Shown here in pieces: positions 6,328 to 15,350 of a stretch of 23,860 nt of DNA. The stretch covers positions 1-23,860 of the forward strand of contig CAZAMT010000028.1 of assembly GCA_964486145.1 (NCBI GenBank), in the 5' to 3' direction. The first letter of the stretch is position 1. Every line of letters starts with the position of its first letter. Source of the stretch: CAZAMT01 sp964486145 (GTDB lineage: Bacteria; Bacteroidota; Bacteroidia; Bacteroidales; JAAAOM01). Position numbers and translations under genes: made by a program. The notes under the pieces are model-generated. The model did no database searches. It worked only from the letters and a program-made list of their open reading frames with translations, and was not told the DNA's origin.

Positions 6328-9300
6328 TTGGAAATCAATAAATTACTTGAAATATTTCAAAATCACGAGCATTATTCAAATTTTATATCCCATTTGAAGG
6401 ATTCAGAAAATATACATGCAAATTTAAACGGGGTTGCGGGATCAGCGAAGCCACTAATTGCAGCCAACATATTTTACGAAACAGGGAATACCCACCTGGC
6501 GATACTAAATGATAAGGAAGAAGCAGCATTTTTTCTGAATGATATTACTGCTTTCACCGGTGAAGAAAACACCTATTTCTTCCCTTCTTCTTACAAGCGC
6601 TCCATCCAATATCAACAAACCGAAAGTTCAAACCTGATTTTGCGAACAGCGGCTCTTAATTCAATATCAAATGCGAAAACATCAGAAAATGAAACAGAAA
6701 GAAACATTTTTGTAATAACCTACCCTGAAGCTATCATAGAAAAAGTTATAACTCATTCTAAATTAAGCACAAATACATTAAAACTGATAAAGGGAGAACA
6801 AATTTCTATTGAATTCATTGAAGATGTGCTGCGTGAATATGGTTTTCATGCTGCTGATTTTGTTTACGAGCCCGGCCAATATTCCATTCGGGGAAGCATT
6901 GTGGATATATTTTCATTTTCAAATGATTTTCCATATCGCATCGATTTTTTTGGGGATGAAGTTGATTCAATCCGTACTTTTGATGTTGATAATCAACGGT
7001 CCAAAGAAAATCTCAACAAAATAACCATTGTACCGAATGTGCAGGATGTAACACTCGAAGACGTCAAAGAAACATTGTTTGAGTTTATTCCTGAAAATAC
7101 CGTGATTTGGGCAGAAGATGTCTCTTACATTATTGATAGGTTGAAAGATCTCTATAACAGTACAAATTTCGTTGATGAAGAGAATCAGGTGAGTATTGAT
7201 AAGGAGAGTATTATCACTACCAGTCATCATGTACTTTCAAAAATTACAGGTTTTAAAACAATTGAGTTTTCCAGCCGAACCTTTATTGAATCCTCCGGGA
7301 CGTTTGAATTTAATATATCACCACAACCACCATTTAATAAAAACTTTGAGCTACTTGGCTCAACACTGGTTGAGTATCAAAAAAAAGGATACAAAAATTA
7401 TATTTTATCTGATTACGAAAATCAAATTGATCGAATTTCCTCCATCTTTGAAAACATCGAACAAAATGTTGAATTCACCCCTGTTTTAAAAACCTTGCAT
7501 GAAGGATTTATTGATCATGATTTAAAAATTTGCTGTTTTACAGATCACCAAATTTTTGATCGCTACCATAAATTTAAAATCCACCGGTCGTTTGATAAAA
7601 AAGCCTCACTTACAATCAAAGAACTTACCGGATTAAAACCGGGTGATTATGTGGTTCATGTGGATCATGGAATAGGAATCTTCGGAGGACTTGAAAAAAC
7701 CAGTGTCAATGGCAAACCTCAGGAATCCATTCGCCTGGTTTACAAAGACAATGATGTTATTTTTGTTAGTATCCACTCACTTCATCGAATTTCAAAATAC
7801 AAAGGGAAAGAAGGTGTAACACCCAAAGTTTATAAACTGGGAAGTGCTGCCTGGCAAAAACTCAAGCAAAACACCAAGAAGAAGGTAAAAGACATTGCAA
7901 GAGAATTAATCGCACTTTATGCTAAACGCAAATCCGAAATCGGATTCTCGTTCAGCAATGATTCCTACCTGCAACATGAACTTGAAGCATCGTTTATTTA
8001 TGAAGATACACCTGACCAGGAGAAAGCAACACAATTGGTAAAAGGAGGCATGGAATCTCCTTACCCGATGGATACGCTTGTTTGTGGTGATGTTGGATTT
8101 GGTAAAACCGAGGTTGCCATCCGCGCTGCGTTTAAAGCAGTGGGTGATAATAAACAAGTTGCAGTACTTGTACCCACAACGATTTTGGCGCTTCAGCATT
8201 ACAATACATTTTCGGAGAGATTAAAGGAATATCCGTGCACCATTGATTACGTAAGCAGGTTAAAGCCCTCATCAAAACAAAAAGAAGCCATTCAGAAACT
8301 CTCAGATGGTCGTTTAGATATCATCATTGGAACACATCGCCTGGTAGGCAGGGATATCAAATTTAAAGACCTGGGCTTGCTAATTATTGATGAGGAGCAA
8401 AAATTTGGTGTTGCTGTTAAAGAAAAACTAAAAACACTAAAAGTAAATGTAGATACGTTGACCCTTACTGCAACACCTATTCCCAGGACCCTGCAGTTTT
8501 CCCTAATGGGGGCACGCGATTTAGCTATCATCAACACACCACCTCCTAACAGGCACCCGATAATTACCGAGTTGTATTCTTTCAACGAGGATATTATTAA
8601 AGAAGGTATAACCTATGAAATCTCAAGAGGCGGACAGGTTTTTTTCATAAATAACCGTGTTCAAAATATCCTGGATGTAGAAGCAATGATTAAACGCATC
8701 TGCCCGGACGTCAGTATTGTCGTAGCTCATGGACAAATGGACGGACCAAAACTGGAAAAAATAATGCTTGATTTCATTTCGGGTCACTACGATGTTTTGG
8801 TTGCCACGACCATCATTGAATCAGGTCTCGATATCCCAAATGCCAATACCATATTTATTAACAATGCACAAAATTTCGGATTAAGTGACCTTCATCAATT
8901 GCGCGGTCGCGTGGGGCGATCCAACAAAAAGGCATTTTGCTATCTTCTTGCACCCCCGCTTTCGGCCGTAACCCCCGAAGCACGCCGCAGACTAAAAGCA
9001 ATTGAAGAATTTTCGGAGTTGGGAAGTGGTTTTAACATTGCCATGCAAGACCTGGATATTCGAGGAGCCGGAAACCTTTTGGGTGGCGAACAAAGCGGTT
9101 TCATCGCTGATATCGGACTTGAAACGTATCAACGCATCCTTAACGAAGCCATGCTGGAATTAAAGGAAGAGGAATTCAAAGATTTGTTTGCAAATCCGAA
9201 AGACAAGGATGAAGAGGATAAAGAAATGCAATTCGTTACTGACTGCATTATCGATACAGATATGGAACTGCTTTTCCCGGATAATTACATCAACAACATT

Positions 9301-9708
9301 ACCGAGAGATTGCGTTTATATCGTGAACTTGATAACATAGAAACCGAAGAAGCCCTTTCTGAATTTAAGAAATCCCTTGAAGACAGATTTGGAACATTAC
9401 CTCAGCCCACCGAAGAACTCCTGCAGGTGGTTCGTCTGCGTTGGCTTGGCATTAAACTTGGCATAGAAAAAATGATATTAAAGAATACAGCCCTGATTTT
9501 ATTTTTCGTAAGTAACCAGAATTCTCCGTTTTATAAATCCGCAACGTTTAGCCGGATTTTACATTTCCTGCAATACAATCCCGGTATATTTTCAATGAAA
9601 GAAGAAAAAAACAAATTGAGCATGTCGGCAAAAAAGGTTAAAACCATTTTCGATGCAATCAAACTGTTAGAAAAATTAAAAGAAAAGAATGATGAACCTC
9701 ACCGTTGA
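6328..9708 (+). CDS. mfd: Transcription-repair coupling factor
   Basis: This protein of about 1126 residues is a full-length Mfd: a UvrB-like N-terminal module that binds UvrA, the RNA-polymerase-interacting domain around KPGDYVVHVDHGIGIFGG, a RecG-like superfamily 2 translocase and the C-terminal autoinhibitory TRCF domain. Visible motifs are Walker A GDVGFGKTE (from about residue 587), Walker B DEEQKFG, motif III TLTATPIPRT and motif VI LRGRVGRSNKKAFCY. It displaces polymerase stalled at DNA lesions and recruits UvrABC. There is no ATG near the N-terminus. TTG at 6304 lies inside the likely promoter -7 element, so TTG at 6328 (giving EINKLLEIFQ) is preferred; CTG at 6322 is possible. The 3' end overlaps coaX by 17-20 bases, showing translational coupling. 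No frameshift seen. Confidence 0.96.
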   Translation: MEINKLLEIFQNHEHYSNFISHLKDSENIHANLNGVAGSAKPLIAANIFYETGNTHLAILNDKEEAAFFLNDITAFTGEENTYFFPSSYKRSIQYQQTESSNLILRTAALNSISNAKTSENETERNIFVITYPEAIIEKVITHSKLSTNTLKLIKGEQISIEFIEDVLREYGFHAADFVYEPGQYSIRGSIVDIFSFSNDFPYRIDFFGDEVDSIRTFDVDNQRSKENLNKITIVPNVQDVTLEDVKETLFEFIPENTVIWAEDVSYIIDRLKDLYNSTNFVDEENQVSIDKESIITTSHHVLSKITGFKTIEFSSRTFIESSGTFEFNISPQPPFNKNFELLGSTLVEYQKKGYKNYILSDYENQIDRISSIFENIEQNVEFTPVLKTLHEGFIDHDLKICCFTDHQIFDRYHKFKIHRSFDKKASLTIKELTGLKPGDYVVHVDHGIGIFGGLEKTSVNGKPQESIRLVYKDNDVIFVSIHSLHRISKYKGKEGVTPKVYKLGSAAWQKLKQNTKKKVKDIARELIALYAKRKSEIGFSFSNDSYLQHELEASFIYEDTPDQEKATQLVKGGMESPYPMDTLVCGDVGFGKTEVAIRAAFKAVGDNKQVAVLVPTTILALQHYNTFSERLKEYPCTIDYVSRLKPSSKQKEAIQKLSDGRLDIIIGTHRLVGRDIKFKDLGLLIIDEEQKFGVAVKEKLKTLKVNVDTLTLTATPIPRTLQFSLMGARDLAIINTPPPNRHPIITELYSFNEDIIKEGITYEISRGGQVFFINNRVQNILDVEAMIKRICPDVSIVVAHGQMDGPKLEKIMLDFISGHYDVLVATTIIESGLDIPNANTIFINNAQNFGLSDLHQLRGRVGRSNKKAFCYLLAPPLSAVTPEARRRLKAIEEFSELGSGFNIAMQDLDIRGAGNLLGGEQSGFIADIGLETYQRILNEAMLELKEEEFKDLFANPKDKDEEDKEMQFVTDCIIDTDMELLFPDNYINNITERLRLYRELDNIETEEALSEFKKSLEDRFGTLPQPTEELLQVVRLRWLGIKLGIEKMILKNTALILFFVSNQNSPFYKSATFSRILHFLQYNPGIFSMKEEKNKLSMSAKKVKTIFDAIKLLEKLKEKNDEPHR

Positions 9709-10423
9709 TATAGGAAATACATTTATAAAAACCAGTGTGTTTTCAGATCATAAAATTATCAGACAGGATGCATTTACCTCTGATATCTTATTTAATATGG
9801 AACACTTGTTAAGTTCATTTCCTGATATTGATAAAATTATTGTTTCATCGGTTCGAAAAGACGATAAAATAATAATTACATTTTTCAGTCAACAGAAAAA
9901 TCTAAAAAAATTCATCCTGTTGGACGAAAATACTCCCCTACCAATTAAAAACGAATACAAATCAAAAAAAACACTTGGAAAGGACCGAATTGCGCTTGCA
10001 GTAGGTGCAAATACAATGTATCCTGGAGAAAATGTGCTGGTTGTTGACTGTGGTACTGCCATTACTTTTGATATCGTGAATAAAGACAATATATACGTTG
10101 GAGGAAACATATCTCCCGGAATTGATATGCGATTCAAAGCGCTGAACAAATTTACCCAGCGACTTCCGCTCGTTGATAAACCCGATAACATTAGTTTCAT
10201 TGGTAAATCAACCAAAGAAGCCATCGGAAATGGTGTTATTAACGGAATTATTTATGAAATACAGGGTTATATTGCATCATTTATAACAGAATATTCAAAT
10301 ATTAAAGTGATACTTACAGGCGGTGATGCCATTTTTTTTGATAAAAAACTAAAAAACACCATATTTGTGGTCTTAAATTTGATACCCATAGGCCTAAACC
10401 GAATTTTAGAGTATAATGATTAA
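9689..10423 (+). CDS. coaX: Type III pantothenate kinase
   Basis: This 244-residue enzyme phosphorylates pantothenate in the first committed step of coenzyme A synthesis. Type III enzymes belong to the ASKHA fold and are not feedback-inhibited by CoA. Motifs are the N-terminal phosphate loop DIGNT (7-11), GKDR (97-100), DCGTAITFD (120-128), the GGNISPG loop (138-144) and the TGG near 211-213. It overlaps mfd upstream and the outer-membrane protein gene downstream (8 bases, ATGATTAA), so it is the middle of a tightly coupled operon. Two tandem ATG codons (9689 and 9692) are equally good; the second gives the usual MNLTVDIGN start. Confidence 0.95.
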   Translation: MMNLTVDIGNTFIKTSVFSDHKIIRQDAFTSDILFNMEHLLSSFPDIDKIIVSSVRKDDKIIITFFSQQKNLKKFILLDENTPLPIKNEYKSKKTLGKDRIALAVGANTMYPGENVLVVDCGTAITFDIVNKDNIYVGGNISPGIDMRFKALNKFTQRLPLVDKPDNISFIGKSTKEAIGNGVINGIIYEIQGYIASFITEYSNIKVILTGGDAIFFDKKLKNTIFVVLNLIPIGLNRILEYND

Positions 10424-11732
10424 TAAAACATATTTCACACTTATTTTTTTAACAGTTCTTTGTTTCATAAACACAGGTCATGCACAGGTAAATACATATT
10501 CGCCCTATTCCCGATATGGCTTAGGTGAACTTGTGCGTGCAGGATTTGGGCCAAGCAATGCTTTGGGAGGAACAGGTACAGGCCTTCGAATACCAAATCA
10601 AATCAATTATTTAAATCCTGCAAGTTATACATCGCAGGACACCTTGTCATTTTTATTTGATGTTGGAGTTGAAGGAATTAACACAGAATTTGTTACAACC
10701 GAATTGTCGGATGAACGATTCACATTTAACTTGAACCACCTGGCCATTAGTTTTCCAATCACCAAATGGATGTACAGCAGTTTCGGATTAATGCCGTACT
10801 CGAATGTTGGTTATGATATTACGGAAAATGCTCCTATTTCGGGATCTGATAAACTTGCCAATTATCGATATGAAGGAACTGGTGGATTAAATACATTTTA
10901 TTTTGGGAATAGTATTCGTTTGGGAAATCATGTAGCCCTTGGTTTTAACCTTGCATATCTCTTTGGTGTCATCGAATATCAAAGCATCGGAAGCATTTTA
11001 AACAGTGATTCCACATCCATGTCGGGAGCATTAAACACCTCTTATCTGGAAGAACTTGAAATCCGGGATTTCCTGTATAATTCTGGAATACAGGTATTCG
11101 GTACCATCGCGGAAAAACACAGATTGGTATTTGGAGCAACTTTTGAACCTGAAAATAATATACGTGTATTTCGCAGCTTTGAACATGCGAAGTTAAATCC
11201 CGTATCCATCATTGGCAGTGATGGAGAAAAAGACACATTGTCACTAATTAGTGAAGAAGTTGAACAATTATCTCTTCCGATGAATTATTCCATAGGTTTA
11301 TCATACCACTTCGATCAAAAATTCCTGGTAACATCCGAATTTAGTCAAAGAGACTGGTCAAAATACAGTTTTCTTGACCGGGAAAATAAACTTAACAAAA
11401 ACACCTCTGTTCGATTTGGATTTCAATATACTCCCAATGCTCAAACAATAAGAAGAAGTTCCTTTGGAAGTTACATCGATAGAACAAATTTCAGAGTTGG
11501 TGGCTATTTTACAGATACCTACCTGCAATTCGACGATATACAGATACAAGACTTTGGCATAAGTTTTGGACTTGGTCTGCCGTTTGGTAATACAAAATCC
11601 AAGCTTCACCTGACGTATCAATACGGAAAAAAAGGGACTACAAACAATAACCTGATACAGGAAAATTATGGTATTTTTACAGTAGGTGTAAGTTTATACG
11701 ACTTATGGTTTTATAAACCAAAATTTGATTAG
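10416..11732 (+). CDS. Outer-membrane beta-barrel protein (FadL/PorV-like)
   Basis: This is a 438-residue exported protein. The signal peptide is clear (charged start, hydrophobic core to about residue 22, then GHAQ). The mature N-terminus has the SPYSRYGLGE motif common in Bacteroidota barrel proteins, and the rest is a run of alternating beta strands rich in Gly, Tyr, Phe and Asn. The chain ends in an aromatic-rich strand (GVSLYDLWFYKPKFD). The conserved NPASY segment near residue 67 resembles the FadL/OmpP1/TodX-like group, hence the tentative family. Its start overlaps the coaX stop, so it is translated from the mfd-coaX transcript. The stop region overlaps the promoter of the next gene. 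Substrate unknown. Confidence 0.8.
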   Translation: MINKTYFTLIFLTVLCFINTGHAQVNTYSPYSRYGLGELVRAGFGPSNALGGTGTGLRIPNQINYLNPASYTSQDTLSFLFDVGVEGINTEFVTTELSDERFTFNLNHLAISFPITKWMYSSFGLMPYSNVGYDITENAPISGSDKLANYRYEGTGGLNTFYFGNSIRLGNHVALGFNLAYLFGVIEYQSIGSILNSDSTSMSGALNTSYLEELEIRDFLYNSGIQVFGTIAEKHRLVFGATFEPENNIRVFRSFEHAKLNPVSIIGSDGEKDTLSLISEEVEQLSLPMNYSIGLSYHFDQKFLVTSEFSQRDWSKYSFLDRENKLNKNTSVRFGFQYTPNAQTIRRSSFGSYIDRTNFRVGGYFTDTYLQFDDIQIQDFGISFGLGLPFGNTKSKLHLTYQYGKKGTTNNNLIQENYGIFTVGVSLYDLWFYKPKFD

Positions 11733-11755
11733 AAAGTTAATTACCATTAGATTTG
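11724..11755 (+). promoter_or_regulatory. Promoter of the TPR protein gene
   Basis: TTTG (11724-11727), a 20-base spacer and TAGATTTG (11748-11755) are a perfect Bacteroidota promoter. The upstream box lies within the last codons of the outer-membrane protein gene. It gives a leader of about 40 bases before ATG 11801 and makes the downstream genes partly independent of the mfd promoter. Confidence 0.75.
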
Positions 11756-11800
11756 CCAGTATTATCTATGACATATAACCATTTAACAAAATAGAAACAG

Positions 11801-13126
11801 ATGAAATCAAAGGTCTTATTTGCAGTAGTGGGTGCATTCATTAGTACATCTCTATTTGCCCAAAAAGGTGTTGAAGATGGTTCGAAGTACGGACACGGGG
11901 AAGACAGTATCAGGTGTATACGCAATCTGTCTCTTTACAGGGAATATGCAAAAAATGACAATTACGAGCGTGCATTCCCGTATTGGAAAATTGTTTTTGA
12001 AGAATGTCCGAAATCAAGTGAAAACATATACATCGATGGCGCGAAAATGTACCGTAAATTTGCCAAAGAAACGAATAATCCGGTGCGTCAGGAAGAGATG
12101 ATCGATACCCTAATGCTTATTTACGACAGAAGACTCGAGCATTTTGGTGACCCCGGAAATGTACTTGGCAGAAAAGCCATTGACTTGCTGCGTTTCAGAA
12201 GAGATGACATAGAGCAAATCAAAAAAGCATATGGATACCTGAGTGAAGCAATTAAAATTGAAGGAAAAGAAAGTTCTTATGCCGTACTTGCCACATATAT
12301 GACTTCTGGAATTACCCTTTTTAAAGCGGATGAACTGGATGCTGAACAGGTTATAAAAGACTATGCAAATGTTACCGAAATAATGGATCATTTACTTGGC
12401 AAAAGACCCAATAGCCGAACGCTTCAGAACCTCAAAGAAACCATTGATGACAACTTTGTAAGCAGTGGTGCTGCATCGTGTAATCAATTGGTTGAACTGT
12501 ACAGACCAAAATTTAATGAGAACCCGGACAATATCGATTTGTTAAAAAAAATTACAATTTTCCTGGAACAATCGGATTGTGTAGATACAGATTTGTTTTT
12601 TGTAACAAGTGCCAAATTACATGATTTGGAACCGTCTGCTCTATCTGCTGCAAACCTGGCACACATGTCTGTCGAAAAGGAAAATTTCTCATCAGCATAT
12701 GACTATTTTAAGCAAGCCATTGAATTGGAAACGGACGATGAGAAGAAAGCTGATTTATATTACAGTTTGGGCATTGTATCCAATAAACTTGATAAGTATA
12801 CTGAATCCCGGGATTATGCAATCAAGGCTCTGGAATTAAGACCAAAGTGGGGAGAACCCTATATCTTGATTGGTAACCTTTATGCAAACAGTAAAGACCG
12901 GTGTACAGATCTTGATTTACCAAGCTCTATTTACTGGGTAGCAGTTGATAAATTTATGAAAGCCAAACAGGTGGATCCTTCTGTAGCCGATAAAGCCAAT
13001 GATCTGATTCAAACATATTCCGGCTATTTTCCAAACAAAGAAGAGGCTTTCTTCAGGGAAGTGCACGAGGGTGGTACCTACACTGTTAGATGTTGGATCA
13101 ATGAGCGTACCAAAGTAAGATTCTAA
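11801..13126 (+). CDS. Exported TPR-repeat protein
   Basis: This is a 441-residue protein with a signal peptide (residues 1-20, ending SLFAQ) and a helical body. Tetratricopeptide-like helix pairs are recognisable, best at about 285-350 (SSAYDYFKQAIELETDDEKK, then ADLYYSLGIVSNKLDKYTES, then RDYAIKALELRPKWGEPYIL). An earlier pair lies near 45-75 (NYERAFPYWKIVFEECP). It should be periplasmic or peripheral at the outer membrane and act as a protein-protein scaffold. It has its own strong promoter and sits between an outer-membrane barrel gene and lptC, so an envelope-assembly role is reasonable but unproven. Several cysteines in the mature chain could form disulfides. I do not recognise a named gene. 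Confidence 0.8.
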   Translation: MKSKVLFAVVGAFISTSLFAQKGVEDGSKYGHGEDSIRCIRNLSLYREYAKNDNYERAFPYWKIVFEECPKSSENIYIDGAKMYRKFAKETNNPVRQEEMIDTLMLIYDRRLEHFGDPGNVLGRKAIDLLRFRRDDIEQIKKAYGYLSEAIKIEGKESSYAVLATYMTSGITLFKADELDAEQVIKDYANVTEIMDHLLGKRPNSRTLQNLKETIDDNFVSSGAASCNQLVELYRPKFNENPDNIDLLKKITIFLEQSDCVDTDLFFVTSAKLHDLEPSALSAANLAHMSVEKENFSSAYDYFKQAIELETDDEKKADLYYSLGIVSNKLDKYTESRDYAIKALELRPKWGEPYILIGNLYANSKDRCTDLDLPSSIYWVAVDKFMKAKQVDPSVADKANDLIQTYSGYFPNKEEAFFREVHEGGTYTVRCWINERTKVRF

Positions 13127-13189
13127 GATTACGGTATGAAAATAAACACACAAATGGTGATGCCTTGGGTGTTTATTTTAAATTTTTGT

Positions 13190-13750
13190 ATGTATCAAAT
13201 TATTAAATACGTATCCATCTTCATCGTTTCATTCATCCTTTTTGGATGCGAAAACGACATTGAAAAAATAAATGCGATTACCCGGGAGCCTGATTATCCG
13301 GTACAAACAGGATATGATGTAAAATTAATATACACTGACTCAACAAAATTGAAGACCATCATTGAAGCACCTGAGGTTCATTATTATACTTTTACAGAAG
13401 AACCATATTACGAATTTCCCAAAGGATTTGATATATACATGTTTGATGAATTTGAAAACGAACACTATCAGATTACCGGAAATTATGGCAAAGCATTGTT
13501 AGAACAGAATCTGTGGGAGGCCCGAAACAATGTTATTGCTTTGAATGTTCAAAACAGAGAAAAACTAAATACAGAACAATTATTCTGGGATCAGGAAAAT
13601 CAGAAAATATATTCTGATAATTTCACCAAAATTACAAATGAAGATGGAGTTTTTTACGGTGAACAAGGCTTTGAGTCAAATGAATCGTTTACCAGTTGGA
13701 GACTCATCGGAACAAAAGGAACAGTAAATGTTAATGAAGAAACGAACTAA
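13190..13750 (+). CDS. lptC: LPS export protein LptC, lipoprotein form
   Basis: LptC bridges the LptB2FG ABC transporter and periplasmic LptA in moving lipopolysaccharide to the outer membrane. This copy has about 186 residues from ATG 13190. That start gives a compact signal peptide ending in an LFGC lipobox (Cys20), so it appears to be a lipoprotein rather than membrane-spanning as in E. coli. An in-frame ATG at 13136 would add 18 residues before the signal and is less likely. The mature chain follows the OstA/LptC jellyroll pattern: DVKLIYTDSTKLKTIIEAPE, a YEFPKGFDIYMFDE strand pair, LWEARNNVIALN, and EQLFWDQENQKIYSDNFTKI with the typical D-x-x-N-x-x-I-Y-S signature. It overlaps the next small gene by 17-23 bases. 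Confidence 0.88.
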   Translation: MYQIIKYVSIFIVSFILFGCENDIEKINAITREPDYPVQTGYDVKLIYTDSTKLKTIIEAPEVHYYTFTEEPYYEFPKGFDIYMFDEFENEHYQITGNYGKALLEQNLWEARNNVIALNVQNREKLNTEQLFWDQENQKIYSDNFTKITNEDGVFYGEQGFESNESFTSWRLIGTKGTVNVNEETN

Positions 13751-13925
13751 TCTGTCAATAATTCTGGAGGTGATCTGGTTTATAACATTTTTATTGTGCC
13801 TTGGAGCTGCCATCCATCAATCCCTGAATGAAGGATTCGGAAAAAGCATCCTTTTTTATATAATAACAGTTATTGCTTTGGCTATGTTTTTAATGCGCAG
13901 GCATTTACGAAAATCAGCCAAATAA
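13728..13925 (+). CDS. Small two-helix membrane protein between lptC and the CBS gene
   Basis: This 65-residue protein is mostly hydrophobic. It has a first predicted membrane helix at about 9-28 (IILEVIWFITFLLCLGAAIH) and a second at about 39-55 (KSILFYIITVIALAMFLM), then a basic tail (RRHLRKSAK) that probably faces the cytoplasm. Its start (ATG 13728 or 13734) lies inside the end of lptC in another frame, which indicates translational coupling. No family is recognised. The position suggests a helper of the LPS export or envelope cluster, but that is inference only. Confidence 0.7.
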   Translation: MLMKKRTNLSIILEVIWFITFLLCLGAAIHQSLNEGFGKSILFYIITVIALAMFLMRRHLRKSAK

Positions 13926-13935
13926 ACTACCTTTG
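13904..13935 (+). promoter_or_regulatory. Probable promoter of the CNNM/CBS gene
   Basis: TTTA (13904-13907), a 20-base spacer and TACCTTTG (13928-13935) match the Bacteroidota consensus with one mismatch. It lies partly within the end of the small membrane protein gene, 35 bases before ATG 13970. Confidence 0.55.
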
Positions 13936-13969
13936 TAAGTGAGAAACTCAAAGTAATGAAACAAAAACA

Positions 13970-15232
13970 ATGAGTCCCTGGATTGTAATTGTTATCTCTC
14001 TCGTTTTTTCAGCGTTTTTTTCAGGAATGGAAATTGCCTTTATTTCCGCAAACAGGTTGCGGATTGAACTTGACAAAAAACAAGGGGGGGTGTCTTCAAA
14101 AATACTTGCAGTAGTAACAAAGAAACCAAACCAGTACATAGCCACCATGTTGGTTGGTAATAATATTGCACTTGTTGTTTATGGCATATTTATGGCTATT
14201 TTACTCGAACCGGTGATCCGCCAGTTTACCGATTCGGAATCAGGAATTTTGTTTATTCAAACCATCATTTCCACTTTAATTATCCTCATCACGGCAGAAT
14301 TTCTGCCCAAAACCCTGTTCCGCCTGAACCCAAACGCAGTGCTTCATATTTTCTCAGTTCCCGTTTATTTTTTTTATTACGCTTTATTCCCGATTGCATG
14401 GTTTACTATTTTTATATCTAATATTTTAATTAACAAATTATTAGGAAAGGATCTCAGGACAGGGACCAGGGATTTTGTTTTTGGAAAAATTGATCTCAAC
14501 GCACTGGTGAGTGAAGGTACCAAAGAAATAACCCAACCGGAAGAAAAAGACAATGATTTTAAAATGTTCCAGAATGCGCTTGAATTCTCGAGCCTGAAAG
14601 TACGGGATTGCATGATTCCACGGACAGAGATCATGGCCATGGATGTAAATGTGTCTATCAACGAACTGAACCAAAAGTTTGTTGAAACCGGATTATCAAA
14701 AATTCTAATCTATGAAAAAAGCGTTGATAATGTGATTGGTTATATCCATGTTAAAGAGCTTTTTAAAAACATTAAAGAAATTAAGCCCAATCTGCTACCC
14801 GTTTCTTTCGTTCCCGAAACCATGTCAGCACAAAAACTTTTGCAGGAGTTTATCAAGGATGGTAAAAGTCTTTCAGTAGTAGTTGACGAATTTGGCGGAA
14901 TCTCAGGTATGTTGACCATTGAAGACATCATGGAGGAAATATTTGGTGAAATTGAAGACGAGCACGACAGTATTGAACTGATTGAACAACAAACCGCTGA
15001 CAATGAATATTTGTTTTCCGGCAGACTGGAAATCGACTATCTCAACGAAAAATACAACCTGAGATTACCAGAAAATGATGACTACGATACATTAGCAGGG
15101 CTTATTATTTTTCATTCCGAAAAAATACCTATGCTTAACGAAACCATCATTGTTTCTCAATTTACATTTAAAATACTGAAGGTTACCCAAACTCGCATTG
15201 AACTAATCAGGGTTACCATTGAAAAAGAGTAA
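13970..15232 (+). CDS. Hemolysin-family CNNM/CBS-domain membrane protein
   Basis: This 420-residue inner-membrane protein has the CorC/HlyC (UPF0053) layout. An N-terminal CNNM (DUF21) domain of about four membrane helices (1-155) carries FFSGMEIAF (16-24), LVGNNI and EFLPKT. A CBS pair (about 205-320) runs from VRDCMIPRTEIMAM to GISGMLTIEDIMEEIFGEIEDEHD. The C-terminal CorC_HlyC domain (about 335-418) contains FSGRLEIDYLNEKY and DDYDTLAGLI. Family members are linked to magnesium and cobalt export; the hemolysin label is historical. GldE of gliding bacteria has the same architecture, but there are no gld genes beside this one. A run of seven G at 14084-14090 lies in the coding sequence. It sits between lptC and the PpiD-like gene. 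Confidence 0.88.
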   Translation: MSPWIVIVISLVFSAFFSGMEIAFISANRLRIELDKKQGGVSSKILAVVTKKPNQYIATMLVGNNIALVVYGIFMAILLEPVIRQFTDSESGILFIQTIISTLIILITAEFLPKTLFRLNPNAVLHIFSVPVYFFYYALFPIAWFTIFISNILINKLLGKDLRTGTRDFVFGKIDLNALVSEGTKEITQPEEKDNDFKMFQNALEFSSLKVRDCMIPRTEIMAMDVNVSINELNQKFVETGLSKILIYEKSVDNVIGYIHVKELFKNIKEIKPNLLPVSFVPETMSAQKLLQEFIKDGKSLSVVVDEFGGISGMLTIEDIMEEIFGEIEDEHDSIELIEQQTADNEYLFSGRLEIDYLNEKYNLRLPENDDYDTLAGLIIFHSEKIPMLNETIIVSQFTFKILKVTQTRIELIRVTIEKE

Positions 15233-15307
15233 CCCAAATGGTTTTGCAGCATTAAAAATCAGTTTTCAAATTTTAATTATCTGACCTTTTAAAATATATT
15301 AAATTAC

Positions 15308-15315
15308 TATATTCG
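15308..15315 (+). promoter_or_regulatory. Possible -7 element for the PpiD-like gene
   Basis: TATATTCG lies 35 bases upstream of ATG 15351, matching TAnnTTTG with one change. The best upstream box is TTTT with a 17-base spacer, so support is weak. The 118-base gap before this gene suggests a separate promoter rather than simple read-through. Confidence 0.35.
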
Positions 15316-15350
15316 TAGCTCAATTTTTCGAAGTAAAAAACAATTAATAA

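Noticed and set aside
6297..6341. A 14-codon ATG ORF just upstream of mfd, possibly an out-of-frame N-terminus
   Set aside because: It ends at a TAA in a different frame and shares no similarity with Mfd N-termini; the upstream bases are better explained as a promoter.
13970..15232. Calling the CNNM/CBS gene gldE
   Set aside because: The architecture is the same, but the usual gld neighbours are absent and the lptC-ppiD context fits a general CorC/HlyC protein.
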